A DNA stretch of 64,000 nucleotides from assembly GCF_002946355.1 (NCBI RefSeq), contig NZ_PKOZ01000006.1:159828-223827 (forward strand), given 5' to 3'. The notes under the pieces were generated by a model, which saw only the letters and a program-made list of their open reading frames with translations, was not told the origin of the DNA and did not search any database. Source of the stretch: Pradoshia eiseniae (GTDB taxonomy: Bacteria > Bacillota > Bacilli > Bacillales > Pradoshiaceae). Numbering within the stretch: position 1 is the first letter of the stretch; each line of letters starts with the position of its first letter. Below, piece after piece: positions 54,975-63,923 of this stretch. Position numbers and translations under genes: made by a program.

Positions 54975-55533
54975 GGCTATCAAAAATGTCCACAAGATTG
55001 AAATGACAGCAGAGGAAAAACGAGCACAGGATCTACGCGAAATTGAAACAGCTCTTTTAGATAACAAGGATGCCATTCTTGAGACGATTGACCTGCTGAA
55101 GCATATGAATAACCGCGGTGCCCTAACGATGGCCACAAGTTTATTTGCAGAGGGGGACAAAGTGCTTTACACCCTTGTCAAAGCGCTCGACAACCCGGAA
55201 GCAACCAACCTTTTAAAGAACATGCTCCTATTGGTCGGCGTCCTAGGCACAATCAATGTCAAGCAGCTTGAACCATTCGTAGTGAAATTAAATGCCGGTG
55301 TCGCTCGAATGGCCGAGAATAAAGAACAGGAAAAGCCAATCAGTTATCTTGGTTTTGCCAAAACCCTAAAGGATCCAGAAGTCAATCGCGCCGTCGGTCT
55401 ATTACTTGATTTCCTGCGCGGAATGGGACAGGATACAGAAGATCTCGAACGAAATACCCAGCCGCCTGAGGAGCAGGCCATTCAAAAAGATAGAACACGT
55501 GATTATGACGGCAATATGCATAAACGGGATTAA
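54967..55533 (+). CDS. forE: ForE, DUF1641 partner subunit of ForC
   Basis: 188 residues, mostly helical. The DUF1641 core [26 protein letters not shown]...[17 protein letters not shown] and [23 protein letters not shown] is clear, with a charged C-terminal tail. In B. subtilis ForE is needed for ForC to use menaquinone. ATG overlaps the end of forC by 8 bases and GGGGCGG lies upstream, giving a coupled two-gene operon. Confidence 0.93.
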   Translation: MAKAIKNVHKIEMTAEEKRAQDLREIETALLDNKDAILETIDLLKHMNNRGALTMATSLFAEGDKVLYTLVKALDNPEATNLLKNMLLLVGVLGTINVKQLEPFVVKLNAGVARMAENKEQEKPISYLGFAKTLKDPEVNRAVGLLLDFLRGMGQDTEDLERNTQPPEEQAIQKDRTRDYDGNMHKRD

Positions 55534-55542
55534 ATCGTTAGC

Positions 55543-55592
55543 GGCTGTCCTGCAAAGCCCACTTTCAAGGGATTTGCAGGACAGCCTTTTTT
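55543..55592 (+). terminator. terminator of forCE
   Basis: Perfect 14-bp stem GGCTGTCCTGCAAA/TTTGCAGGACAGCC (55543-55556 with 55573-55586), then TTTTTT. Confidence 0.95.
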
Positions 55593-55642
55593 GGTCTGAC
55601 TAAATGATTATCTTTTGTTTATCCAAACAAAAAAGCGAAGGA

Positions 55643-56284
55643 TTACTCCTCCACTTCAACTAAATGATGCTGGAATGCATAAATCACGGCCTGCGTCCGG
55701 TCTTGTACCTGTAATTTGGACAGGATATTACTTACATGGGTCTTGACCGTTTTTATGGCAATAAACAACTCATCCGCGATTTCCTGATTCGATTTCCCCT
55801 TCGCCATTAGCAGCAGGATTTCCCTTTCCCTGCTTGTCAATTCCTCATGCAACGCTTGTGTTTTTGGCTTTCTGAGCTTGGCCATTAATTTATCGGTCAC
55901 TTCAGGCTCCAGGACGGTTTGGCCTTTATAAGTATCTCTTATGGAATTGGCAATCTCGCTTGCCTTCGATGTTTTCAGCATATAGCTGATAGCTCCTGCC
56001 TCTAAGGCAGGATAAACCTTCTCGTCATCTATGAAGCTTGTGACGATGATAATTTTAGCTTCTGGCCATTTAGCGATAATCCGCTTAGTTGCCTCAATCC
56101 CGTCCACCTCAGGCATGACTAGGTCCATTAAAATTATGTCCGGCCGCAAAGAAAGCGCGAGAGCAACCCCTTCCTCGCCGGTCCCCGCCTCACCTGCCAC
56201 TTCAATGTCTGACAGAGAGGATAAATAGGCAGAGACACCAATCCTCACCATCTCATGGTCATCTATTAATAATACCTTTATCAT
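55643..56284 (-). CDS. liaR: response regulator LiaR
   Basis: 213 residues. Receiver with LLIDDHEMVR, phosphoacceptor Asp54 in ILMDLVMP, Lys in YMLKTSK; LuxR helix-turn-helix LTSREREILLLMAKGKSNQEIADELFI and IKTVKTHVSNILSKLQVQDR. Length and closeness to LiaFS identify LiaR, which activates lia genes on cell-wall antibiotic stress. Its start overlaps the liaS stop as ATGA. An AT-rich hairpin at about 55611-55630 may end the operon. Confidence 0.94.
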   Translation of the reverse strand: MIKVLLIDDHEMVRIGVSAYLSSLSDIEVAGEAGTGEEGVALALSLRPDIILMDLVMPEVDGIEATKRIIAKWPEAKIIIVTSFIDDEKVYPALEAGAISYMLKTSKASEIANSIRDTYKGQTVLEPEVTDKLMAKLRKPKTQALHEELTSREREILLLMAKGKSNQEIADELFIAIKTVKTHVSNILSKLQVQDRTQAVIYAFQHHLVEVEE

Positions 56285-57321
56285 TTGCTATCACCCATTT
56301 TCACGATTGGAACCCGTACTTCCACACGTGTCCCTTGATTTGGAAAAGATATAATCTTGAAGGTGCCGCCAATCTCAAGAGCCCGCTCACGCATATTGTC
56401 CATTCCATACGAGCCTGCCTTCGCTGTATTTATGTCAAAGCCCTTGCCATCATCAATGACTCTCAGAATCACCATTTGCTCATGCTTGACAATATATACG
56501 TCGAGTCTGCTCGCCTTCGCATGGCGCAGCGTATTCGAGACCGATTCCTGAAGGATTCGGAAGAGATGGTCCTCAACCCCCTTCTCTAACAGCAAATCAT
56601 CGACATTCCAATAAACCTCGAACGGCACCTTTTGCTTCAGCTCATATAAGAGATTTTCTACCCCTTCTTTCAGGCTTTTATCCTTTAGCTGCACCGGGCG
56701 AAGATGCATAAGAAGCGCACGCATTTCAAGCTGGGACTGCTGAATCATCCCCTCTGTAAGCTTCAGTTGCTTTGAGCGCCATTCACTAGATTCATCAGGG
56801 GATTCATTGATGGCAGAGATCAGCATCGAGGCAGCAAAAAGCTGCTGGCTGACGGAATCATGCAATTCCCTTGCCAGCCTGTTCCGCTCCTCCTTCACCA
56901 TGCTTTGAACGAGTTTTTCCTGCTCCTCCGTCTTCTCGGTGGCAAGTATTTGTGTTCGCCTCACCTGCTCGAGCATCGTACTCTGCACCCCCGCTAATTT
57001 CTCGGCAGCCTCCCGGATATCCGTAATTTTCGGTTCCTTCGCATATTCGATGGTTTCTCCCTTTTTCATCTTATAGATTGTTTCATCGAGACTTTTGATT
57101 TCACTTTTATAAAATAAGCCGCTCGCAATCCCAAATAACAAGCCAATGACGATGGCAACGCTCGGAACAAATAATATAAATGGAATATGATAGATTTCTT
57201 TCTCATAGAAAGGCTTCCAGTGAGATGGCGTGAACACATAATAATAGGCTCCAGCCATGATGATGACGACGATAACGGCAATAGTCAGGCAGATGAGAAT
57301 CTGGCGTTTGACGATACTCAT
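56281..57321 (-). CDS. liaS: sensor histidine kinase LiaS
   Basis: 346 residues. Two N-terminal membrane helices with a very short loop (intramembrane-sensing type), a HAMP-like linker (KSEIKSLDETIYKMKKGE), HisKA_3 site ERNRLARELHDSVSQQ, and HATPase with DDGKGFD and GSYGMDNMRERA. It controls LiaR and is held inactive by LiaF. Overlaps by ATGA with both liaF upstream and liaR downstream. Confidence 0.95.
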   Translation of the reverse strand: MSIVKRQILICLTIAVIVVIIMAGAYYYVFTPSHWKPFYEKEIYHIPFILFVPSVAIVIGLLFGIASGLFYKSEIKSLDETIYKMKKGETIEYAKEPKITDIREAAEKLAGVQSTMLEQVRRTQILATEKTEEQEKLVQSMVKEERNRLARELHDSVSQQLFAASMLISAINESPDESSEWRSKQLKLTEGMIQQSQLEMRALLMHLRPVQLKDKSLKEGVENLLYELKQKVPFEVYWNVDDLLLEKGVEDHLFRILQESVSNTLRHAKASRLDVYIVKHEQMVILRVIDDGKGFDINTAKAGSYGMDNMRERALEIGGTFKIISFPNQGTRVEVRVPIVKMGDSK

Positions 57322-58043
57322 ACCCGTCTCACCACGATGCTTCCTGCACCGATAGAGGTCACGATTTTGACGCGGCTGCTCGATTCCTCATACCCTTCCG
57401 TCTTATAGGCAATCTGCTGATTGCGAATTTCCCGTTTCTCTTGGTCGAATAAGCGAACAGTGCCGTAGAGAGCTGTATGAGATAGCTTTACACCAATGTC
57501 ATATGGAATGAGAATCTCCACATTGCCGGCGATTGTTCGAATGGCGATGATAGATTCTTCTTTTGGAAGGACCGTATTGCTTAAATCCATAACCACATCT
57601 CCAAATCCTACCCCAACATTGATATCATCCCACTCATAAATCTCCTCAGGTGTGGACTGATTCCCAAATAAACGGCTTGAAACCGGACCATGGACTGTTA
57701 CAAAATTAGCTTCCTGGCTCCCTTCAAAGGAAGGCTTAATCTCAGCAGGCTCTCGTCTTTTTTGCAGATAATGAAGAAGAAATAATAATAGTAAAATAAA
57801 AATAATAGCACGTACGACGAATAAGCTGATTAGTCCTGATACAGCGAAGAATAGGCCAACCCATAAGACAATCTTTCCAGTCATGGTAGCATAATTCTTA
57901 TAGCCATAAAACAGGCATACCAAGGCAGCAATTCCATTGAAGAGCAGCTCATCGAACCGGATGAAAATAATTTCGAACAAGCCTGCAATCAATAGGCCAA
58001 CCAATATGAGCTTCAAATGTGATTGTTCCTTCGACCCTGACAT
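57318..58043 (-). CDS. liaF: LiaF, negative regulator of LiaRS
   Basis: 241 residues. Four N-terminal membrane segments and a C-terminal DUF2154 beta domain (INVGVGFGDVVMDLSNTVLP...RTIAGNVEILIPYDIGVKLSHTA). LiaF blocks LiaS in unstressed cells. ATG 58043 follows AGGAGGCAATC; an ATG 14 codons earlier lies before that site. It lies 77 bases after liaH with no liaG between. Confidence 0.92.
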   Translation of the reverse strand: MSGSKEQSHLKLILVGLLIAGLFEIIFIRFDELLFNGIAALVCLFYGYKNYATMTGKIVLWVGLFFAVSGLISLFVVRAIIFILLLLFLLHYLQKRREPAEIKPSFEGSQEANFVTVHGPVSSRLFGNQSTPEEIYEWDDINVGVGFGDVVMDLSNTVLPKEESIIAIRTIAGNVEILIPYDIGVKLSHTALYGTVRLFDQEKREIRNQQIAYKTEGYEESSSRVKIVTSIGAGSIVVRRV

Positions 58044-58120
58044 ATGATTGCCTCCTACAAAAAAGTCCGATAAGGCGCAAGTCACAATGCCTGCGCCCTA
58101 CCTACTAGCATATCATCTTT

Positions 58121-58756
58121 CTAGCTTAAATCCCCTCTATTTTTCACATCTTTCTCCATGGCTGCAAGACGTGTATCCATAATCATTCCATAATGATTTG
58201 CTCTAACCCGCATATCTAGGGGATCACTGTCTCTGTTTGAAGACTTCCGTTTTCCATTCGGAACTCTCCCCTTCTCAATCAATTCTTCCATCTTCCCATA
58301 TACCTTAGACAAATTATCCTGTCCCATCAACTCAAGCCGCTTAATATGCATATCCTTCAAACTTTGCTGCATGGCGGTAAATTTTTCTTCAAGCTGTTTA
58401 AGGTCAAGCTCGATTTGCACAAGCATATGTTCAAGGCGAGATGCTCTTTCCTCATAAATCGTCTGTTCACGCACCGCATACTCATAAAGCTCCTCGGCCC
58501 CCTCAGTGCTGCGCGCAATCTCCGCTTGGTCTTTGCGTTTTTGCGCCATATCATAGGCTGCCTGGTGCTCACGCTTCACTTCATCCTTCAATCGATACTG
58601 CCTTTCAATCAATCGCTGAACTTGCCCAACCTCATTCTCTGATTCCCGCAAATATTGATTCAGCTTATATAAAGGATGCTTCTTATCCTTCGTTTCCATG
58701 ACCTCATATAGATCTGCTTCCAATGTTTTCTTTAATTTTGTGAAAAAATCTGTCAT
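58121..58756 (-). CDS. liaH: LiaH, PspA/IM30-type phage-shock protein
   Basis: 211 residues, nearly all alpha-helical coiled coil (ENEVGQVQRLIERQYRLKDEVKREHQ; ASRLEHMLVQIELDLKQLEEKF). It starts MTDFFTKLKKTLEADLYEVME, the LiaH variant of PspA. It oligomerises and is recruited to the membrane by LiaI under envelope stress. It lies 19 bases after liaI. Confidence 0.92.
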   Translation of the reverse strand: MTDFFTKLKKTLEADLYEVMETKDKKHPLYKLNQYLRESENEVGQVQRLIERQYRLKDEVKREHQAAYDMAQKRKDQAEIARSTEGAEELYEYAVREQTIYEERASRLEHMLVQIELDLKQLEEKFTAMQQSLKDMHIKRLELMGQDNLSKVYGKMEELIEKGRVPNGKRKSSNRDSDPLDMRVRANHYGMIMDTRLAAMEKDVKNRGDLS

Positions 58757-58775
58757 TTTACCAGCACTCCTCTTC

Positions 58776-59117
58776 TTATTTTTTGCTTAATTCTTCCCAT
58801 TCCCTCTCAAACTTCTTGAATGGATCATCCCTGTTCACCTTTTCCGTCTTATCTTCCTGATAATTTTTATAGAGATAATACAGCAGCACCATTGCAGCTA
58901 GACCAACAAAAGCCGACAGATTACTAATGGCCGCAATCAGGATAATAAGCCCTAGTGCTCCCCAGATGAATTTCCCATTCTTATCCGCCTTTACATACTG
59001 CTTAAACACGAAATAAAGTGCTCCTACCGTAATACCCAGAACGAGGATGGGTCCAATATTTCCAATGACAATAAAACCGGCGATAATCGCTATGATGATG
59101 ATTCCGATGTTTTTCAT
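58776..59117 (-). CDS. liaI: LiaI-like small membrane protein
   Basis: 113 residues: two hydrophobic regions (IIIIAIIAGFIVIGNIGPILVLGITVGALYFVF; GALGLIILIAAISNLSAFVGLAAMVLLYYLY) and a charged C-terminal tail ending FKKFEREWEELSKK. The tail is the presumed LiaH contact. It is first in the liaIHFSR order. The ribosome site AAGGAGGGAA is strong. A truncated, rearranged copy of its leader and 5' end lies at 842-1072. Confidence 0.88.
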   Translation of the reverse strand: MKNIGIIIIAIIAGFIVIGNIGPILVLGITVGALYFVFKQYVKADKNGKFIWGALGLIILIAAISNLSAFVGLAAMVLLYYLYKNYQEDKTEKVNRDDPFKKFEREWEELSKK

Positions 59118-59255
59118 TTTGCATTCCCTCCTTATGCCTTAAGTTTAGCTGGAATCATTTTTTTAGATAACGACCTCTAGCTTGATTTTTAACTAGGTCT
59201 CTAGACTGAGCTGCTTCTGCGACTCTTGCATGCCAAATGAAACGCAGGAGTCGCA
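59118..59255 (-). promoter_or_regulatory. liaI leader and candidate LiaR operator dyad
   Basis: TGCGACTCTTGC (59218-59229) and GCAGGAGTCGCA (59244-59255) form an 11-12 bp dyad separated by 14 bases, about 100-140 bases before liaI. CGACTC-type half sites fit LiaR/VraR-like regulators. Between the dyad and liaI, GACCTAG and CTAGAGGTC can form a leader hairpin. The inner dyad arm and the hairpin, but not the outer arm, recur at 842-958. I could not place -35/-10 boxes with confidence. Confidence 0.5.
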
Positions 59256-59426
59256 AGCTTCCCCACCAAAATTCTTAATATACTAAATTTTTACAAATTT
59301 TCCTTTATCTATGATAATTAAGGTGGTAAATTTAACATATTGGCAGTCTTATGACTCCAACTACATACCTAGGCAAAGGAGGAAGCGTATTCTTTTCTAC
59401 CCGAAAACTAAAGAGGAGGAAATCGG

Positions 59427-62400
59427 ATGAAAAACATGTTCAAGCAAGGAGCTGCTGTTTTCTTAGCGGTTATTCTATTACTCTCAAATTTACTTTTGGG
59501 ATTAGGGAGCGTAAGCGCAAATACAGATAACCAAAAAAGCGCTGGAACGTTTGACGGTAAAGCAAAAGCGAAGCTTGATTTAAGCCAGTTTGATGACCCA
59601 AATGAAAAGGTTCGAATCATTATTGAATTAGAAGGAAGCCCTGCCATTGAATACGCGACAGAGCAAGGCGTACTATTTAAGGAATTGTCCAAATCTAAGC
59701 AAAATGCCCTGCAATCTCCTGTTAAGGAGGAACAATCAGACCTTCTCTCCTCCATCAAGAAAAAGAGTATTACTTTCTCTATAGAAAATTCCTTCACGGT
59801 CGTTGCTAACGGGGTCAGCGGCGAGGCGAAGGTTTCTGACATCCCGGAAATCGAAAAGCTCTCCAATGTTTCATCCGTTTATATCGCAAATGAGTATGAA
59901 CGGCCAAAAGCGAAACCAGATATGGTCTCAAGCGGAGACATTGTCCAAGCTGAAGAGACATGGGTAGACGGATATGATGGTACCGGTACGGTTGTCGGTG
60001 TCGTTGATACCGGCATCGACCCAAGCCATAAAGACATGATTCTTACAGACGAGACAGAAGCAAAGTTATCTGAAAGCGACGTGAAAGCATCCATCTCCAC
60101 GAACAAGCTACCTGGCAAATACCACACAGTCAAGGTGCCATATGGCTACAATTATTATGACAAAAACCAAGAAATCCTCGACCTCGGCCCTGATGCTTCC
60201 ATGCACGGGATGCATGTCGGTGGGACAGTTGGTGCCAATGGCCAAAAAGAAAGCGGCGGCATCAAGGGGATTGCCCCTGAAACACAGTTACTGGCTCTAA
60301 AAGTCTTTGGAAATGACGCAGCCATGCCATCTACTTGGGGAGATATCTATATCAAGGCGATTGATGATGCGATCTTGCTTGGCGCAGATGTCATCAATAT
60401 GAGCCTAGGCTCAACAGGCGCCTTCCAAAACCCGGAAGACCCGGAACAAAAAGCGATTGAAAGGGCCGTACAAAATGGTGTCCTCATGTCCATTTCTGCC
60501 GGGAATTCCGCCCAATTCTCTGATGGCTATCATGACCCGCTTGCCTCTAATCCCGATATCGGGTTAGTCGGTTCACCAAGCGTGTCGAAGGATTCCATTT
60601 CTGTTGCATCTCTTGAAAACACACATGTTTTTGTCGACAAATTCACCTTCACGATCGGCGGTACCGCTTATGATGCCGGATACAAAACACAGGCTTCCCC
60701 TCTCCCGCTCGATGTGTTCAAAAAAGCTGAGCAGGAAGTAGTCTATGTGGCAGATGGTGCCCCTGATAAATATGAGGGCAAGGATGTCAGAGGCAAGATT
60801 GTATTTGCTGTGAGGACTGCGGCGAATCCAAATTACGGAGAAATCCAAAAGCAAGCGGAAAGTGCTGGCGCGAGTGGCGTCATCGTCAGAGGGACACCTG
60901 CTCACGGCGATTTTGTCAGCATGGCGTTAAGCAATCCAACCATTCCGCTCGTTTCCTTACGGGTAAGCGATGGAACAAAGTTTGAAGAGAAAATTATTGA
61001 AGCAGGTGGCACAGGAACAGTCAAATTTACCGGAGAGATGATCCAGCTTGAGAACACCTCTGCAGGCCATCTATCCACCTTCACATCTTGGGGCGTAACG
61101 CCTAACCTTGATTTCAAGCCTGAAATCGCAGCACCAGGCGGAAAGATTTACTCGACCTTAAACAATGATAAATACGGGGTCATGAGCGGAACATCGATGG
61201 CTGCCCCGCATGTTGCCGGCGGTTCAGCCCTAGTCCTTCAATATGTGGAAGAAACCTTCCCTAAGCTAACGGGCAAAGATAAGGTTCAGCGTGCGAAAAC
61301 GTTATTAATGAACACATCTGCAACCATTAAAGATCCTGAAGGCAGCACCTATTACTCACCGCGCAGACAAGGTTCGGGTGTCATGCAGTTAAATTCAGCC
61401 ATCCATACACCTGTTTACGTTGTCCAAAAGGGTACGGACTTAGGAAAGGTCACCTTAAGGGAAATCACGAAGGACCAATTCTCCTTCACATTAACAGCAA
61501 CGAACTTCAGCAAAAAGGATGCAACTTATACGGTCGACACGAGCGTATTGACAGATGCCCTCTATGAAAAAGGCGGCTTACTCTTCAATAATTTGACACC
61601 ACAAGAAATCGAAAAAGCAGTTGTCACATCAGATAAGACATTGACCGTTAAAGCAGGGAAATCAAAGGATTTAACCATTACCATCAATTTAAAGAATGCC
61701 AAATCAAATCTTGAAAAAGCATTCAAAAACGGGTACTTCACAGAAGGCTTTGTCTTCTTAAAAGCCAAAAACAAGGAAGATTCCCTGCCAACGCTGTCAA
61801 TTCCTTTTGTCGGCTTTAAGGGTGATTGGAATAAGGCCAATATCATCGATCCGCTGCCAAATGATCCGGAGTCCTTCTATGGAGAAACCGGCATGGTAGA
61901 TCCAGTAACTGGCGATTATTATGGAGTTGACCCATTCAATAACACCCTGAGCCCGGAAAGAATCGCCTTCTCGCCAAACGGAGATGGTGTATATGACACA
62001 GCAGCACCAGCTCTCTCGTTCTTGCGTAATGCCAAAACAGTAGAATACTCGGTTGTTGATTCAAATGGCAATGTCCTTCGAAAATTATTTACGGACAAGA
62101 ATCAGCGGAAGAATTATTACGCATCATCCTCAGTGTCCTTAAACCCAGCCATGACAAAGTGGGATGGAAAGGCCAATAATAAGCTAGTTGCTGAAGGCTT
62201 ATATTACTATCAAGTCAAGTCGATGATTGACTATGAGGGCAAGCAGCCGCAGGTCTTCAAAATGCCTGTACTGGTAGACAATACGGCTCCAACTGTATCG
62301 AAGCTGAAATATGATGATGAAACAAAAACCATCACCTTCCAAGCAGCAGATACTCGTTCTGGATCTGGAATCAAATACCTGACCATCTCCATTAACGGAA

Positions 62401-63899
62401 ATGAGCTCGATGCCCGCATCGCGCCAACAAGCGATAACAAATATCGTATTAAGCTAACGGATTATACCTACAAGGATGAAGACAAAACACCGGTTACCGT
62501 CAATGAAGGTGACGATATTAAAGTCATAGCCCATGATTATGCCGGAAACCATGATTTCCAAACAAGTGGTGACCAGACTGTCCCATATATCGTTTCTGAA
62601 ATTCCGGAAGCTACCGGTAATTTCGATTCATTGGAGATCCCTGTCAAAGGGTATGTAACAGATGACTCTGAGCTAGATTATGTGAAGGTCGCCTATGAAG
62701 GAAAAACGAAGGATCTGACTTTAACATGGAATGAGGAGAAGAAACGACACGATTTCGAAGACACCATTACCTTCAGCAAGGAAGGCAAACAGGAAATCCG
62801 TTTCCTTGCCGCTGACAAGGCAGGGAATGAGATTGATTTCAACAGAGAAATCTATATTGACACAAAAGCTCCAACCCTTGATGTGAAGTATAAAGAATAT
62901 ACCTCATCATCCACCCAAAAGGTGACCGTATCTGTCACAGACAATTATAATGCGCTCCGCCTTTTGGTCAATGGAAATGAAGAAATCAACACGTTCGTAG
63001 ATATGGAAGACTCCCCGACATACAAGGAATTCAAGAAAACAAAGGATATTACCCTAAATCTTGAAAATGGGGCCAACGAAGTTGAATTCGTGCTCACAGA
63101 CCTGGTCGGACATGAGGTCATCAAAACGATAACTATTAACAAGGTTGCTGGTCCTAAGAAACCGAGCATAAATGCCGTGTCTGATGCAAGCAAGACAATC
63201 ACAGGCAAGGCTCCTACCGGCTCAACTGTCACCATCACAGATAATAAGAAATTGAAGCTGACAGCAACTGCGACTGGAGGCAAGTTTTCCATCAAGCTTC
63301 CGAATAAGCTAAAAGCCGGTACTGTCCTTTATGCGACGACAACCGATAAGAAGACTGGTTTAGTAAGCAGCAAGACTAAGATTACCGTTAAAGACAAAAC
63401 AGCGCCAAGCGCCCCGACTGTCGGAGCGGTTTCCGATAAAACCCAAACCGTAACCGGGAAAACAGAAGCTGGTGCGAAAGTGACCGTCAAGGCAGGCAAG
63501 AAAACACTCGGCTCGGCAACAGCCAAGAAAAACGGATCCTACAGCATCAAAATCAAGAAACAAAAAGCCGGCACCTCCCTCTCTATAACAGCGAAGGATA
63601 AGGCTGGCAACACAAGCAAAGCGAAGAAAGTAACGGTAAAGGATAAAACAGCTCCATCAGCACCTTCTGTTAATAAAGTAACCATCAATTCAACAAAGGT
63701 GACCGGAAAAGCTGAAGCCGGTGCAAAGGTGACCGTCAAGGCGGGCAAGAAAACGCTCGGCTCAGCCACAGCCAAGAAAAATGGTTCCTACTCCGTCAAA
63801 ATTAAGAAGCAAAAAGCCGATACCACCCTCTCTGTAACAGCGAAGGATAAGGCTGGCAACACAAGCAAGGTGAAGAAAGCTACCGTCAAGAAGAAGTAA
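59427..63899 (+). CDS. secreted S8 subtilase with PA insert and C-terminal Ig-like repeats
   Basis: 1490 residues. Signal peptide (cleavage near SVSANT), an inhibitor-like propeptide to about 155, then a subtilase with Asp194 (VVDTGID), His260 (MHGMHV), oxyanion Asn360 (SAGNS) and Ser590 (GTSMAAPHVAGG). A protease-associated domain is inserted at about 425-540. Fn3-like and FlgD-like (AFSPNGDGVYDTA) regions follow, then bacterial Ig-like units. Three C-terminal units of about 83 residues are lysine-rich; the last two are nearly identical. There is no LPXTG or SLH anchor; the basic tail may hold it to the wall. ATG follows GAGGAGGAAAT. Vpr/lactocepin-like protease for extracellular protein degradation. 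Confidence 0.92.
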   Translation: MKNMFKQGAAVFLAVILLLSNLLLGLGSVSANTDNQKSAGTFDGKAKAKLDLSQFDDPNEKVRIIIELEGSPAIEYATEQGVLFKELSKSKQNALQSPVKEEQSDLLSSIKKKSITFSIENSFTVVANGVSGEAKVSDIPEIEKLSNVSSVYIANEYERPKAKPDMVSSGDIVQAEETWVDGYDGTGTVVGVVDTGIDPSHKDMILTDETEAKLSESDVKASISTNKLPGKYHTVKVPYGYNYYDKNQEILDLGPDASMHGMHVGGTVGANGQKESGGIKGIAPETQLLALKVFGNDAAMPSTWGDIYIKAIDDAILLGADVINMSLGSTGAFQNPEDPEQKAIERAVQNGVLMSISAGNSAQFSDGYHDPLASNPDIGLVGSPSVSKDSISVASLENTHVFVDKFTFTIGGTAYDAGYKTQASPLPLDVFKKAEQEVVYVADGAPDKYEGKDVRGKIVFAVRTAANPNYGEIQKQAESAGASGVIVRGTPAHGDFVSMALSNPTIPLVSLRVSDGTKFEEKIIEAGGTGTVKFTGEMIQLENTSAGHLSTFTSWGVTPNLDFKPEIAAPGGKIYSTLNNDKYGVMSGTSMAAPHVAGGSALVLQYVEETFPKLTGKDKVQRAKTLLMNTSATIKDPEGSTYYSPRRQGSGVMQLNSAIHTPVYVVQKGTDLGKVTLREITKDQFSFTLTATNFSKKDATYTVDTSVLTDALYEKGGLLFNNLTPQEIEKAVVTSDKTLTVKAGKSKDLTITINLKNAKSNLEKAFKNGYFTEGFVFLKAKNKEDSLPTLSIPFVGFKGDWNKANIIDPLPNDPESFYGETGMVDPVTGDYYGVDPFNNTLSPERIAFSPNGDGVYDTAAPALSFLRNAKTVEYSVVDSNGNVLRKLFTDKNQRKNYYASSSVSLNPAMTKWDGKANNKLVAEGLYYYQVKSMIDYEGKQPQVFKMPVLVDNTAPTVSKLKYDDETKTITFQAADTRSGSGIKYLTISINGNELDARIAPTSDNKYRIKLTDYTYKDEDKTPVTVNEGDDIKVIAHDYAGNHDFQTSGDQTVPYIVSEIPEATGNFDSLEIPVKGYVTDDSELDYVKVAYEGKTKDLTLTWNEEKKRHDFEDTITFSKEGKQEIRFLAADKAGNEIDFNREIYIDTKAPTLDVKYKEYTSSSTQKVTVSVTDNYNALRLLVNGNEEINTFVDMEDSPTYKEFKKTKDITLNLENGANEVEFVLTDLVGHEVIKTITINKVAGPKKPSINAVSDASKTITGKAPTGSTVTITDNKKLKLTATATGGKFSIKLPNKLKAGTVLYATTTDKKTGLVSSKTKITVKDKTAPSAPTVGAVSDKTQTVTGKTEAGAKVTVKAGKKTLGSATAKKNGSYSIKIKKQKAGTSLSITAKDKAGNTSKAKKVTVKDKTAPSAPSVNKVTINSTKVTGKAEAGAKVTVKAGKKTLGSATAKKNGSYSVKIKKQKADTTLSVTAKDKAGNTSKVKKATVKKK
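63390..63895 (+). repeat. two in-frame 249-bp direct repeats inside the subtilase gene
   Basis: The unit around 63468 recurs 249 bases (83 codons) later around 63717, with mostly third-position and few replacement differences over about 170 bases (GAKVTVKAGKKTLGSATAKKNGSYS in both). A third, more diverged unit precedes them. Such repeats can expand or contract by recombination. Confidence 0.9.
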
Positions 63900-63923
63900 T
63901 TAAAAGACGTACCTAATGGGCTA

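Noticed and set aside
59427..59870. Minus-strand ORFs over the subtilase 5' region
   Set aside because: Antisense shadows caused by the codon usage of the subtilase; no ribosome site.
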